Shown one piece after another: positions 28,518 to 37,318 of a stretch of DNA of 64,000 nucleotides. The position numbers and the translations under genes are program-made. Position 1 is the stretch's first letter; each line of letters begins with the position of its first letter. The notes under the pieces are model-generated. The model worked only from the letters and a program-made list of their open reading frames with translations. It did not search any database and was not told the DNA's origin. The stretch is from contig NZ_BQHO01000030.1 in assembly GCF_021601385.1 (NCBI RefSeq), forward strand, positions 1 through 64,000, given 5' to 3'. Source of the DNA: Pseudomonas parasichuanensis. Its GTDB lineage: Bacteria; Pseudomonadota; Gammaproteobacteria; Pseudomonadales; Pseudomonadaceae.

Positions 28518-28870
28518 TAACCTGACCAAACGCACAACTTTGTAACAGCGTGCTCCAGGACGGAGCACTTGAGGACCGGCGCGCAAGCCAGTAATCTGCG
28601 CGCCCCCTCGATCGGGGCAGGAAGGATCCTGCCCGCGTTTGCTGACCGCTCAGTCAATGAATTAGGGCGGTTGGTCAACGTGTTGCCAGCCAGAAAGACC
28701 CATGTTCATCCGTTCAGCAAGACGTCGAGCAGGATGGTTGTGGCCAACCCGGAAAAGTTGGCGCAGCTCTTGCCAAACAGCTGTGGCCAATCGAAAAAAG
28801 CTGACTCAAAAGACAAAAAAACAGCGCCCGAGCGCTGACAACAGATCCAATCAAGGGAGCGACACACGCA
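28518..28870. other. Intergenic region between the two Tsx-like genes
   Basis: 353 bases without a convincing gene. It contains two hairpins: GTGCTCC/GGAGCAC (28550-28568) and GGGCAGGA/TCCTGCCC (28615-28634). The second half is A-rich just before the next start, with AAAAAGCTGACTCAAAAGAC-type sequence. The long gap suggests that copy 2 has its own promoter or processing site. Confidence 0.5.
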
Positions 28871-29653
28871 ATGCGCATCATCAATAGCCTGATCCTCGCC
28901 GGCGGCCTGCTGGCCTGCGGCGCCAGCCAAGCCGGCGACCTGCTGCAGTGGCAGAACAACAGCCTGACCTACCTGTGGGGCAAGAACTTCAAGGTCAACC
29001 CCGAGATCCAGCAGACGGTGACCTTCGAGCACGCCGATGCCTGGAAGTACGGCGACAACTTCTTCTTCCTCGACAAGATCTTCTACCAGGGCAAGAAGGA
29101 CGCCAACAACGGCCCGAACACCTACTACGGCGAGTTCAGCCCACGCCTGTCGTTCGGCAAGATCTTCGACCAGAAGATCGAATTCGGCCCGGTCAAGGAC
29201 GTGCTGCTGGCCATGACCTACGAGTTCGGCGAGGGTGACACCGAGTCCTACCTGATCGGCCCGGGCTTCGACCTGGCCATCCCAGGCTTCGACTACTTCC
29301 AGCTGAACTTCTACCAGCGCACCACCGACGGCAGCCGCCCGGGTGACAACGTCTGGCAGATCACCCCGGTGTGGTCCTACACCATCCCTGTGGGTTCGTC
29401 CGACGTGCTGATCGACGGCTTCATGGACTGGGTGGTGGACAACGACGAGAACCGTCGCGGCACCTACCAGGCCAACCTGCACTTCAACCCGCAGATCAAG
29501 TACGACCTGGGTAAGGCGTTGCACCTGGGTGAGAAGCAGCTGTACGTCGGTATCGAGTACGACTACTGGAAGAACAAGTACGGCATCAAGGACAGCGATG
29601 CCTTCACCACCGACCAGAACACCGCCAGCCTGTTGGTGAAAGTGCACTTCTGA
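28871..29653 (+). CDS. Tsx-like outer-membrane channel, copy 2
   Basis: A 260-residue paralogue of the preceding protein, with the same strand order, signal peptide (ending ASQAGD) and terminal VKVHF. The mature parts are very similar throughout; differences cluster in short loop segments (KDANNGPN, KDSDAFTTDQN), which would change the extracellular face of the pore. The pair looks like a duplication that has diverged for substrate or phage-receptor reasons. Followed by a long perfect hairpin. Confidence 0.85.
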   Translation: MRIINSLILAGGLLACGASQAGDLLQWQNNSLTYLWGKNFKVNPEIQQTVTFEHADAWKYGDNFFFLDKIFYQGKKDANNGPNTYYGEFSPRLSFGKIFDQKIEFGPVKDVLLAMTYEFGEGDTESYLIGPGFDLAIPGFDYFQLNFYQRTTDGSRPGDNVWQITPVWSYTIPVGSSDVLIDGFMDWVVDNDENRRGTYQANLHFNPQIKYDLGKALHLGEKQLYVGIEYDYWKNKYGIKDSDAFTTDQNTASLLVKVHF

Positions 29654-29660
29654 TGACTGA

Positions 29661-29697
29661 AACGAAACAGCGCCTCAAATCGAGGCGCTGTTTCGTT
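29661..29697. terminator. Bidirectional terminator hairpin
   Basis: AACGAAACAGCGCCTC and GAGGCGCTGTTTCGTT form a perfect 16-bp stem around AAATC, between the converging Tsx-like gene and the small membrane protein gene. Confidence 0.85.
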
Positions 29698-29727
29698 AGA
29701 GTTTGTAGGAATTAACTTACATAATTG

Positions 29728-30030
29728 TTAGCTTTTTCTTACCTTTAAAAAACCTGTCCTGCAAATCAATATCAACATCACCGGCAGCACCACGCCTACC
29801 GCCAGCAAACCAGCCTCAACCTGGCCGTGTTCAAGCACCCGCCAGATATCCAGCATCAGCATGAACCCATTGATCAACAGCGCCACGCCGAACATGGCGC
29901 AGCACCTGAGCAACGCCCCTACGCCCGTGCCATTCATCAGGAACCACAGGCCCAGGACGCCCCAAGCCAGCGCGGTGAGCAGATACAGCGCGAGATGATA
30001 GGCATCGTAGGTCAATACATTGCCAAACAT
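29728..30030 (-). CDS. Small membrane protein, unknown (100 aa)
   Basis: A 100-residue protein with three to four predicted membrane helices (LALYLLTALAWGVLGLWFLM, CCAMFGVALLINGFMLML, AGLLAVGVVLPVMLILIC) and a basic C-terminus (KVRKS). No family recognised. The flanking DNA is noticeably more A/T-rich than the surroundings. It is divergent from the LTA-synthase-like gene. Coding status is supported by the hydrophobic pattern and length but not by a known family. Confidence 0.6.
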   Translation of the reverse strand: MFGNVLTYDAYHLALYLLTALAWGVLGLWFLMNGTGVGALLRCCAMFGVALLINGFMLMLDIWRVLEHGQVEAGLLAVGVVLPVMLILICRTGFLKVRKS

Positions 30031-30179
30031 ATTCAGCCCTCGCCTTTATTTAAAAAGAAAGACCTGAACTATAAAGCCGAAAATTCGTTCAGCATACAGC
30101 GAAATTTTGACAAAACTTTTGCAAACACTCCGGTAGTCTGCATGCTTTCCTGCACCCAATAAGGATATAGGCAGAACTC

Positions 30180-32123
30180 ATGCGTGCACCTCTCGCCGCG
30201 CCCTGGCGCTTCCTCATTCTTTTGTGTTCGACCTGGTTCGGCGTTTTTCTGCTGACCCGGTTGGTCTTGTTGCTGGCTCACGCAGACGAGTTCAGCGGCA
30301 ACTACTTCGCGGTGTTTTTCACCGGCGCGCTGTACGACCTCAGCTTCCTCATCTATGCCGCCCTGCCGCTGGGCCTCTACCTGGCCCTGTGCCCGGCTTC
30401 GCTGTGGCGCACACGGGCGCACCGCTGGTTGATGCAGGGCGTGCTGGCCGTCAGCCTGTTCGTGATGCTGTTCGTCGCCGTGGCCGAATGGCTGTTCTGG
30501 GACGAGTTCGGCGTACGCTTCAACTTCATCGCCGTCGACTACCTGGTGTATTCCAAGGAAGTGCTGGACAACATCCGCGAGTCCTACCCCCTGCCAACGC
30601 TGCTCGGCAGCCTGGCGGTGGCTGCCGTGGTGCTCTGCCTGCTGCTGCGCAAGCCGCTGCTCAGCGCACTGTCCGCAGCACCCGCCAACCTGCGCCAGCG
30701 CCTGGCCGGTGTTGCCGTACTGGCAGTGCTGTGCGGCGCCTCGGTGCTGATCATCGACCAGCAGTTCCCGCGCAACCCGGATGGCAACGCCTACCAGCGC
30801 GAACTGTCGAGCAACGGCCCGTACCAGTTCTTCGCCGCCTTCCGCAACAACGAGCTCGACTACACCCAGTTCTACGCCACCCTCGGCGGCGAGGCGGTCG
30901 GCGCCCAGATGCACCATGAACTGGCGGCCGCCAATGCCCGCTTCGACATTCGCGAACCCCAGGACATCCGCCGCCACATCAGCGCCAGCGGCCCGCAGCG
31001 CACGCCCAACATCATCCTGGTGACCATCGAAAGCTTCAGCGCCAAGTACATGGGCAGCAACGGCGACCCGCGCAACCTCACGCCCAACCTCGACGTGCTG
31101 CGCAAGCAGAGCCTGTACTTCAACAATTTCTACGCCACCGGCACCCGCACCGACCGCGGCCTGGAAGCCATCACCCTGTCGATCCCGCCCACCCCCGGGC
31201 GCTCGATCGTCAAGCGCATCGGCCGTGAAAGTGGCTACGCCAGCCTCGGCCAGCAATTGGCGGCCGTAGGTTACGACGCGGTCTACGTCTACGGCGGGCG
31301 CGGCTACTTCGACAACATGAACGCGTTCTTCAGCGGCAACGGCTATCGCATCGTCGACCAGAGCAGCGTCGATGAAAGCGAAATCAGCTTCAAGAATGCC
31401 TGGGGCATGGCCGACGAGGACCTGTATCGCCAGGCGATCAAGCTGGCCGATGCCGACCACGCCACGCAAAAGCCGTTCTTCCTGCAACTGATGACCACGT
31501 CCAACCACCGCCCTTACACCTACCCCGAGGGGCGTATCGACATCCCTTCAGGTGACGGTCGCGAAGGCGCAGTGAAGTACACCGACTACGCCATCGACCA
31601 GTTCCTGCAGCAGGCCCGGAAAAAACCCTGGTTCGACAACACCCTGTTCATCTTCGTCGCCGACCACACGGCCGGTAGCGCCGGTAAAGAGGACCTGCCG
31701 GTCGCCAACTACCAGATTCCGCTGTGGATCTATGCACCGAAGATGATCGAACCGGCCGAGAACCCGACCCTGGCCAGCCAGATCGACCTGGCGCCGACCC
31801 TGCTGGGCCTGCTCAACCTGAGCTACACCTCGACCTTCTTCGGCCGCGACCTGCTCAAGGGCGACGACCTGCCACCCCGGGTACTGATCGGCAACTACCA
31901 GCACCTGGGCCTTTACGACGGCAAGGACCTGGCAATCCTCAGCCCCCGCGGTGGCCTGCGGATTCACCAGGATGCCCTGGGCAACAGCCATGAGACCAAG
32001 GTGGGCGTGGACAACCCGCTGATCCGCCGGGCCATTGCCTACTACCAGAGTGCGGCCTACGGCTTCAGCCAGAACCTGCTGAGCTGGCGCCCAGACGAGA
32101 AGCGCGTGACGGTCAGCCCCTGA
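30180..32123 (+). CDS. LTA-synthase-like membrane sulfatase-fold protein
   Basis: A 647-residue protein with five N-terminal membrane helices (to about residue 185) and a large periplasmic alkaline-phosphatase/sulfatase-fold domain. It matches the LtaS-type arrangement: [16 protein letters not shown] with the metal-binding Glu, the nucleophile threonine region [12 protein letters not shown], and [11 protein letters not shown] with Asp-His ligands. In Gram-negatives such proteins transfer phosphoglycerol or phosphoethanolamine to glycans or lipids; the acceptor here is unknown. Its 3' end overlaps the convergent DUF808 gene by 11 bases. Confidence 0.87.
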   Translation: MRAPLAAPWRFLILLCSTWFGVFLLTRLVLLLAHADEFSGNYFAVFFTGALYDLSFLIYAALPLGLYLALCPASLWRTRAHRWLMQGVLAVSLFVMLFVAVAEWLFWDEFGVRFNFIAVDYLVYSKEVLDNIRESYPLPTLLGSLAVAAVVLCLLLRKPLLSALSAAPANLRQRLAGVAVLAVLCGASVLIIDQQFPRNPDGNAYQRELSSNGPYQFFAAFRNNELDYTQFYATLGGEAVGAQMHHELAAANARFDIREPQDIRRHISASGPQRTPNIILVTIESFSAKYMGSNGDPRNLTPNLDVLRKQSLYFNNFYATGTRTDRGLEAITLSIPPTPGRSIVKRIGRESGYASLGQQLAAVGYDAVYVYGGRGYFDNMNAFFSGNGYRIVDQSSVDESEISFKNAWGMADEDLYRQAIKLADADHATQKPFFLQLMTTSNHRPYTYPEGRIDIPSGDGREGAVKYTDYAIDQFLQQARKKPWFDNTLFIFVADHTAGSAGKEDLPVANYQIPLWIYAPKMIEPAENPTLASQIDLAPTLLGLLNLSYTSTFFGRDLLKGDDLPPRVLIGNYQHLGLYDGKDLAILSPRGGLRIHQDALGNSHETKVGVDNPLIRRAIAYYQSAAYGFSQNLLSWRPDEKRVTVSP

Positions 32124-33021
32124 CCGCGCGCCATAGCTTCGATACAGCGCTGACCAGCGCCAGCACCACGGCCCCGGCGACCACGCCGGCCACGCCGTTG
32201 AGCAAGGCGCCGGTCAGCGCACCGCCCCGGCTTTCGGCGAAGGCTTCGATGGCGTGATGCAGCGGTGCAATGCCGTGCACCAGGATACCGCCACCGACCA
32301 GGAACATGGCCGCAGTACCAATCACCGACAGGCTCTTCATCAGGTAAGGCGCCGCGCGCAGGATGCCGTTGCCGACGGCACGGGTGACACTCGAGGCCTT
32401 CTTGCTCATCCACAACCCCAGGTCATCGAGCTTGACGATGCCGCCCACCAGGCCATACACACCCACGGTCATGACAATCGCGATACCCGACAGCACGATG
32501 ATCTGCTGGGTCAGCGGCGCATCGGCGACGGTACCCAGGGTGATGGCGATGATCTCGGCGGAGAGGATGAAGTCGGTGCGCACCGCGCCTTTGATCTTGT
32601 CCTTCTCGAAGGCCACCAGGTCGACATTGGCATCGGCTACGGCTTCTTTACGCGCCTCGTGCTGCGCCTCGTCCTCTGCCTTGCTGTGCAAGAACTTGTG
32701 CGCCAGCTTCTCGAAGCCCTCGAAACACAGGTAGGCGCCACCGACCATCAACAATGGCGTCACCGCCCACGGGATGAACGCACTGATCAGCAGCGCTGCC
32801 GGCACCAGGATCGCCTTGTTGACCATCGAGCCCTTGGCCACCGCCCACACCACCGGGATCTCGCGCTCGGCGCGTACGCCGGAAACCTGCTGGGCATTGA
32901 GCGCCAGGTCGTCACCGAGCACGCCGGCGGTCTTTTTCGCCGCGACCTTGGTCATCAGCGAGACATCGTCGAGTACCGTGGCGATATCGTCGATCAGCAC
33001 CAAAAGACTGCTTCCTGCCAT
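32113..33021 (-). CDS. DUF808 (YedI-like) inner-membrane protein
   Basis: A 302-residue protein of the DUF808/YedI family. N-terminal [21 protein letters not shown] and [18 protein letters not shown] are characteristic. Several membrane helices ([35 protein letters not shown], the C-terminal [13 protein letters not shown]) flank a charged central helix ([25 protein letters not shown] in part). Function unknown; it has been noted mainly as a conserved membrane protein. Divergent from the TetR regulator. Confidence 0.87.
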   Translation of the reverse strand: MAGSSLLVLIDDIATVLDDVSLMTKVAAKKTAGVLGDDLALNAQQVSGVRAEREIPVVWAVAKGSMVNKAILVPAALLISAFIPWAVTPLLMVGGAYLCFEGFEKLAHKFLHSKAEDEAQHEARKEAVADANVDLVAFEKDKIKGAVRTDFILSAEIIAITLGTVADAPLTQQIIVLSGIAIVMTVGVYGLVGGIVKLDDLGLWMSKKASSVTRAVGNGILRAAPYLMKSLSVIGTAAMFLVGGGILVHGIAPLHHAIEAFAESRGGALTGALLNGVAGVVAGAVVLALVSAVSKLWRAVRG

Positions 33022-33153
33022 GTTTGCCTGTATCCCGTAGGTTGAATGCTGCGGATTCTAGCCCAAAGTCGCTGCCTTGAGCCCCCGTCGGGGCGGGTGC
33101 TACCATGCCGCACCCCTCACGCAGGGGGCCATACACGAGGAAGACCCCCGACA

Positions 33154-33765
33154 ATGAGCACCATTCGCGAGCGCAACAAGGAACTGATCCTGCGCGCAGC
33201 CAGTGAAGAGTTCGCCGACAAAGGCTTCGCCGCCACCAAGACCAGCGATATCGCGGCCAAGGCCGGCCTGCCCAAGCCGAACGTCTACTACTACTTCAAG
33301 TCGAAGGAAAACCTCTACCGCGAGGTGCTAGAGAGCATCATCGCGCCCATCATGCAGGCTTCGACGCCGTTCAACGCCGACGGCGACCCCAAGGACGTGC
33401 TCAGCGCCTACATCCGCTCGAAGATTCGCATCTCCCGTGACCTGCCCCACGCCTCCAAGGTGTTCGCCAGCGAAATCATGCACGGCGCCCCGCACCTGTC
33501 GCCGCGCCAGGTCGAGCAGCTCAACGAGCAGGCCCGGCACAACATCGAGTGCATCCAGAGCTGGCTCGACCGCGGGCAGATCGCCAACGTCGATCCGCAC
33601 CACCTGATGTTCAGCATCTGGGCAGCGACACAAACCTACGCGGATTTCGACTGGCAGATTGCCGTGGTGACGGGGAAGGCCAAGTTGGCCGACAGTGACT
33701 ACGATGCGGCGGCAGAGACCATCATTCGCCTGGTGTTGAAGGGCTGCGAGCCGGAAGCAGCCTGA
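33154..33765 (+). CDS. TetR regulator, RutR-like
   Basis: A 203-residue TetR-family repressor. The helix-turn-helix is FAATKTSDIAAKAGLPKPNVYYYFKSKENLY, and the C-terminal part (LPHASKVFASEIMHGAPHL, DPHHLMFSIWAATQTYADF) matches the ligand domain of RutR, which in E. coli senses uracil/thymine and links pyrimidine and purine catabolism. The ATG at 33154 is used; the frame is open upstream without family sequence. Lying between the two purine-degradation blocks, it may regulate one of them. A hairpin (33798-33814) follows. Confidence 0.87.
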   Translation: MSTIRERNKELILRAASEEFADKGFAATKTSDIAAKAGLPKPNVYYYFKSKENLYREVLESIIAPIMQASTPFNADGDPKDVLSAYIRSKIRISRDLPHASKVFASEIMHGAPHLSPRQVEQLNEQARHNIECIQSWLDRGQIANVDPHHLMFSIWAATQTYADFDWQIAVVTGKAKLADSDYDAAAETIIRLVLKGCEPEAA

Positions 33766-33797
33766 TAGGGCCAATGGGGCTGCCTTGTGCCGCGAAA

Positions 33798-33814
33798 GGG
33801 CCGCAAAGCGGCCC
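33798..33814 (+). terminator. Hairpin after the TetR gene
   Basis: GGGCCGC-AAA-GCGGCCC, within a REP-like GTGCCGCGAAAGGGC context. No T-run, so a terminator role is uncertain. Confidence 0.5.
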
Positions 33815-33828
33815 CAATATCTTGAACC

Positions 33829-34269
33829 TTACGCCGCAACCCCCGCATCCGCCGTCAGCCCCGCCGCCTCGATCGCACTGATCGCGCATTGCTCGTCGAT
33901 ATCCGACGTATCCCCGCTGATCCCTACCGCACCCAGCACCTTGCCGTCCTGATCGCGAATCAGCACGCCACCCGGCACCGGCACCACCGGCCGCTCGCCC
34001 AGGCCATTGAGCGCTGCGTAAAACGCCGGCCGCTGCTGCGAGTCCAGCGCCAGCAGGCGCGAGCCCTTGCCCAGGGCCACTGCGCCCCAGGCCTTGCCAA
34101 TCGCCACCTCCGGCCGCAGCAGGCTGGCGCCATCCTCCCGTTGCAGCGCCAGCAGGTGCCCGCCGGCATCCAGCACCGCCACGGTCAGTGGCGCTGCGTT
34201 GATCTTGCGCCCTGCGGCCTGCGCGGCGTTCACCACGCCGACGGCGACTTTAAGGGTCAATGCGTTCAT
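33829..34269 (-). CDS. GlcG/HbpS-family protein
   Basis: A 146-residue DUF336 (GlcG/HbpS-like) protein. Family sequence: PLTVAVLDAGGHLLALQREDGAS, AIGKAWGAVALGKGS and VPGGVLIRDQDGKVLGAVGISGDT. Members bind haem or small organic ligands and often sit beside glycolate or glyoxylate genes, but the reaction is unknown. The start at 34269 has an AGAGGA site. Divergent from gcl, with one perfect TTGTATACAA operator 82 bases upstream of it and another close to gcl, which ties it to the glyoxylate regulon. Ala-rich C-terminus. Confidence 0.85.
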   Translation of the reverse strand: MNALTLKVAVGVVNAAQAAGRKINAAPLTVAVLDAGGHLLALQREDGASLLRPEVAIGKAWGAVALGKGSRLLALDSQQRPAFYAALNGLGERPVVPVPGGVLIRDQDGKVLGAVGISGDTSDIDEQCAISAIEAAGLTADAGVAA

Positions 34270-34351
34270 GAAAAGGTCCTCTTCTTGTTGTGAGAAGCCC
34301 TGAGGGCAGTTGAAAACCGATGAAGAGAATAGAACACAACTAAGGTATGTT

Positions 34352-34361
34352 TTGTATACAA
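34352..34361. promoter_or_regulatory. Operator copy 3 (GlcG-like gene side)
   Basis: Perfect TTGTATACAA, 82 bases upstream of the GlcG-like start and 165 bases from gcl, in the divergent intergenic region. Confidence 0.72.
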
Positions 34362-34446
34362 TAATTTGACGCGATCGTACCGACTGCGACGAAATGCCGC
34401 TTTTCACAGGCCCAGACGCCAATCAGAGCCTGCCGACGAAAATGGA

Positions 34447-34476
34447 TTGACCTTTGGGTCGAAGCGTGAATACACT
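34447..34476 (+). promoter_or_regulatory. Sigma-70-like promoter of gcl
   Basis: TTGACC, 18 bases, TACACT. Transcription would begin near 34483, so the operator at 34492 lies just inside the transcript, where a bound repressor would block initiation or clearance. Confidence 0.5.
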
Positions 34477-34491
34477 CTGCCGCAAAGCAAG

Positions 34492-34501
34492 TTGTATACA
34501 A
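34492..34501. promoter_or_regulatory. Operator copy 4 (gcl)
   Basis: Perfect TTGTATACAA, 25 bases before the gcl ATG and about 9 bases after its predicted transcription start. Confidence 0.75.
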
Positions 34502-34526
34502 TTACAAAATCGATGAGGCACAAACC

Positions 34527-36302
34527 ATGAGCAAAATGAGAGCAATCGATGCAGCCGTTCTGGTCATGCGCCGTGAAGGTGTAGATACCGCGTTCGGCAT
34601 TCCTGGCGCCGCGATCAACCCGCTGTACTCGGCCCTGAAAAAAGTCGGTGGCATCGATCACGTCCTCGCTCGCCACGTCGAAGGTGCCTCGCACATGGCC
34701 GAGGGCTACACCCGCGCCAACCCGGGCAACATCGGCGTATGCATCGGCACCTCCGGCCCTGCCGGCACCGACATGGTCACCGGCCTGTACAGCGCGTCGG
34801 CCGACTCCATCCCGATCCTCTGCATCACTGGCCAGGCTCCACGTGCCCGCCTGCACAAGGAAGACTTCCAGGCCGTCGACATCACCAGCATCGTCAAGCC
34901 GGTGACCAAGTGGGCGACCACCGTCCTGGAGCCGGGCCAGGTGCCCTACGCGTTCCAGAAGGCCTTCTACGAAATGCGCACCGGCCGCCCAGGCCCTGTG
35001 CTGATCGACCTGCCGTTCGACGTGCAGATGGCCGAAATCGAATTCGACATCGACGCCTACGAGCCGCTGCCGGTCAACAAGCCGTCCGCCACCCGCGTAC
35101 AGGCCGAGAAAGCCCTGGCCCTGCTCAATGACGCCGAGCGCCCGCTGCTGGTGGCCGGTGGTGGCATCATCAACGCCGACGCCAGCGACAAGCTGGTCGA
35201 GTTCGCCGAACTGACCGGCGTACCGGTTGTGCCGACCCTGATGGGCTGGGGCACCATCCCTGACGACCACGCGCTGATGGTCGGCATGGTCGGCCTGCAG
35301 ACCTCGCACCGCTACGGCAACGCGACCATGCTCAAGTCCGACCTGGTGTTCGGCATCGGCAACCGCTGGGCCAACCGCCACACCGGCTCGGTCGACGTCT
35401 ACACCGAAGGCCGCAAGTTCGTGCACGTCGACATCGAACCGACCCAGATCGGCCGCGTGTTCACCCCGGACCTGGGTATCGTTTCCGACGCCGGCAAGGC
35501 GCTGGACGTGTTCCTCGAAGTGGCCCGCGAGTGGAAAGCCGCCGGCAAGCTGAAATGCCGCAAGGCCTGGCTGGAAGACTGCCAGCAGCGCAAGGCGACC
35601 CTGCAGCGCAAGACCAACTTCGACAACGTCCCGGTCAAGCCACAGCGCGTGTACCAGGAAATGAACGAAGTGTTCGGCAAGGACACCACCTACGTCAGCA
35701 CCATCGGCCTGTCGCAGATCGCCGGCGCGCAGTTCCTGCACGTGTACAAGCCACGCCACTGGATCAACTGCGGCCAGGCCGGCCCGCTGGGCTGGACCAT
35801 CCCTGCTGCCCTGGGCGTGGTCAAGGCAGACCCTGCGCGCAAGGTTGTCGCGCTGTCCGGTGACTACGACTTCCAGTTCATGATCGAAGAGCTGGCAGTG
35901 GGCGCACAGTTCAACCTGCCGTACGTCCACGTGCTGGTGAACAACGCCTACCTCGGCCTGATCCGCCAGGCGCAGCGTGGCTTCGACATGGATTACTGTG
36001 TACAACTGGCGTTCGAGAACATCAATTCCACCGACGCCGCCACCTACGGTGTCGACCACGTCGCCGTGGTCGAAGGCCTGGGCTGCAAGGCCATCCGCGT
36101 GTTCGAACCGGCCGAGATCGCCCCTGCCCTGCTCAAGGCGCAGAAGATGGCCGAAGAGTTCCGCGTACCGGTAGTGGTCGAAGTGATCCTCGAGCGCGTC
36201 ACCAACATTTCCATGGGCACCGAGATCAACGCGGTCAACGAGTTCGAAGACCTCGCCCTGGTCGGCAACGACGCGCCAACCGCCATCTCGATGCTCGACT
36301 GA
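34527..36302 (+). CDS. gcl: Glyoxylate carboligase
   Basis: A 591-residue thiamin-diphosphate enzyme joining two glyoxylates to tartronate semialdehyde with loss of CO2. Residue 51 is valine ([16 protein letters not shown]), the hallmark that separates Gcl from other ThDP enzymes, which have glutamate there. The ThDP/Mg motif is seen as [36 protein letters not shown] in part. First gene of gcl-hyi-glxR-ttuD-pyk. FAD is expected as structural cofactor from family knowledge. Controlled by the operator pair upstream. Confidence 0.97.
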   Translation: MSKMRAIDAAVLVMRREGVDTAFGIPGAAINPLYSALKKVGGIDHVLARHVEGASHMAEGYTRANPGNIGVCIGTSGPAGTDMVTGLYSASADSIPILCITGQAPRARLHKEDFQAVDITSIVKPVTKWATTVLEPGQVPYAFQKAFYEMRTGRPGPVLIDLPFDVQMAEIEFDIDAYEPLPVNKPSATRVQAEKALALLNDAERPLLVAGGGIINADASDKLVEFAELTGVPVVPTLMGWGTIPDDHALMVGMVGLQTSHRYGNATMLKSDLVFGIGNRWANRHTGSVDVYTEGRKFVHVDIEPTQIGRVFTPDLGIVSDAGKALDVFLEVAREWKAAGKLKCRKAWLEDCQQRKATLQRKTNFDNVPVKPQRVYQEMNEVFGKDTTYVSTIGLSQIAGAQFLHVYKPRHWINCGQAGPLGWTIPAALGVVKADPARKVVALSGDYDFQFMIEELAVGAQFNLPYVHVLVNNAYLGLIRQAQRGFDMDYCVQLAFENINSTDAATYGVDHVAVVEGLGCKAIRVFEPAEIAPALLKAQKMAEEFRVPVVVEVILERVTNISMGTEINAVNEFEDLALVGNDAPTAISMLD

Positions 36303-36359
36303 TTGCCTGACGCCCCCGCGCACCTGCGTGCCGGGGGCCCTCATTGCAAGGAGACAACC

Positions 36360-37142
36360 ATGCCTCGCTTCGCTGCCAACCTGTCCATGCTGTTCACCGA
36401 ACAGGACTTCCTGGCCCGCTTCAAGGCCGCCGCCGATGCTGGCTTCAGCGGTGTCGAATACCTCTTCCCGTACGACTTCAGCGCCGCCGAGATCAAGCAG
36501 CAGCTGGACGCCCACGGCCTGACCCAGGTGCTGTTCAACCTGCCTGCAGGCGACTGGTCGAAAGGTGAGCGCGGCATCACCTGCCACCCGGACCGCGTCG
36601 AAGAGTTCCGTGCCGGTGTCGACAAGGCCATCGAATACGCCAAGGTGCTGGGCAACACCCAGGTCAACGCCCTGGCCGGCATCCGCCCGCAAGGCCTGCA
36701 GTGCGCCGACGTGCGCAAGACCTTCGTCGACAACCTCAAGTACGCCGCCGACAAGCTCAAGGCCGCCGGGATCCGCCTGGTCATGGAAATGATCAACACC
36801 CGCGACATCCCGGGCTTCTACCTGAACACCACTAAACAGGCCCTGGAAATCCAGGCCGAAGTGGGCAGCGACAACCTGTTCCTGCAGTACGACATCTACC
36901 ACATGCAGATCATGGAAGGTGACCTGGCCCGCACCCTGGAAGCCAACCTGCCACTGATCAACCACGTGCAGCTGGCCGACAACCCGGGCCGCCACGAGCC
37001 GGGCACCGGCGAGATCAACTACCGCTTCCTGTTCGAACACCTGGACCGCATTGGCTACCAGGGCTGGGTGGGCGCGGAGTACAAGCCCAAGACCACCACC
37101 GAGGCGGGCCTGGGCTGGCTGAAGACTCACAACGCTATCTAA
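36360..37142 (+). CDS. hyi: Hydroxypyruvate isomerase
   Basis: A 260-residue TIM-barrel isomerase (xylose-isomerase-like/AP-endonuclease-2 fold) interconverting hydroxypyruvate and tartronate semialdehyde. Begins MPRFAANLSMLFTEQDFL. Metal/catalytic residues are expected in LVMEMINTRDIPGFYL (Glu), QYDIYHMQIMEGDL (Asp, His) and VGAEYKPKTTTEAGLGW (Glu). AAGGAG precedes the ATG at 36360 by seven bases. It follows gcl by 57 bases in the same operon. Confidence 0.96.
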   Translation: MPRFAANLSMLFTEQDFLARFKAAADAGFSGVEYLFPYDFSAAEIKQQLDAHGLTQVLFNLPAGDWSKGERGITCHPDRVEEFRAGVDKAIEYAKVLGNTQVNALAGIRPQGLQCADVRKTFVDNLKYAADKLKAAGIRLVMEMINTRDIPGFYLNTTKQALEIQAEVGSDNLFLQYDIYHMQIMEGDLARTLEANLPLINHVQLADNPGRHEPGTGEINYRFLFEHLDRIGYQGWVGAEYKPKTTTEAGLGWLKTHNAI

Positions 37143-37176
37143 GGATTCGCTCGAAGGGGCTGCCCTGATTGGCCCC

Positions 37177-37263
37177 TGTGGGAGCTGGCTTGCCAGCGAT
37201 AGCGTCAACACGGCCAACATCGTTTGCAGATTGATCGCAATCGCTGGCAAGCCAGCTCCCACA
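37177..37263. repeat. Paired REP element between hyi and glxR
   Basis: TGTGGGAGCTGGCTTGCCAGCGAT (as two blocks of the pattern GTGGGAGC and GGCTTGCC) at 37177-37200 and its exact complement at 37240-37263. It splits the gcl operon and would form a strong hairpin in its mRNA. Confidence 0.88.
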
Positions 37264-37318
37264 AGGTTCGCACCGCCTGCTCCATCGAGATTCAACAATT
37301 ACAACGAGGTAATCTCTC

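Noticed and set aside
28672-28678. TGGTCAA, a RutR half-site between the Tsx-like genes
   Set aside because: No facing TTGACCA half at the required spacing.
28569-28838. Open frame of 89 codons in the gap between the Tsx-like genes
   Set aside because: No ribosome binding site, composition unlike neighbours, and it spans two hairpins.
30107-30140. TTGACA (30107) and an AAACTT...TCTG pair before the LTA-synthase-like gene, as sigma-70 or AlgU promoters
   Set aside because: TTGACA has no -10 at 16-19 bases, and the AlgU-like spacing is 18 with weak matches in both elements.
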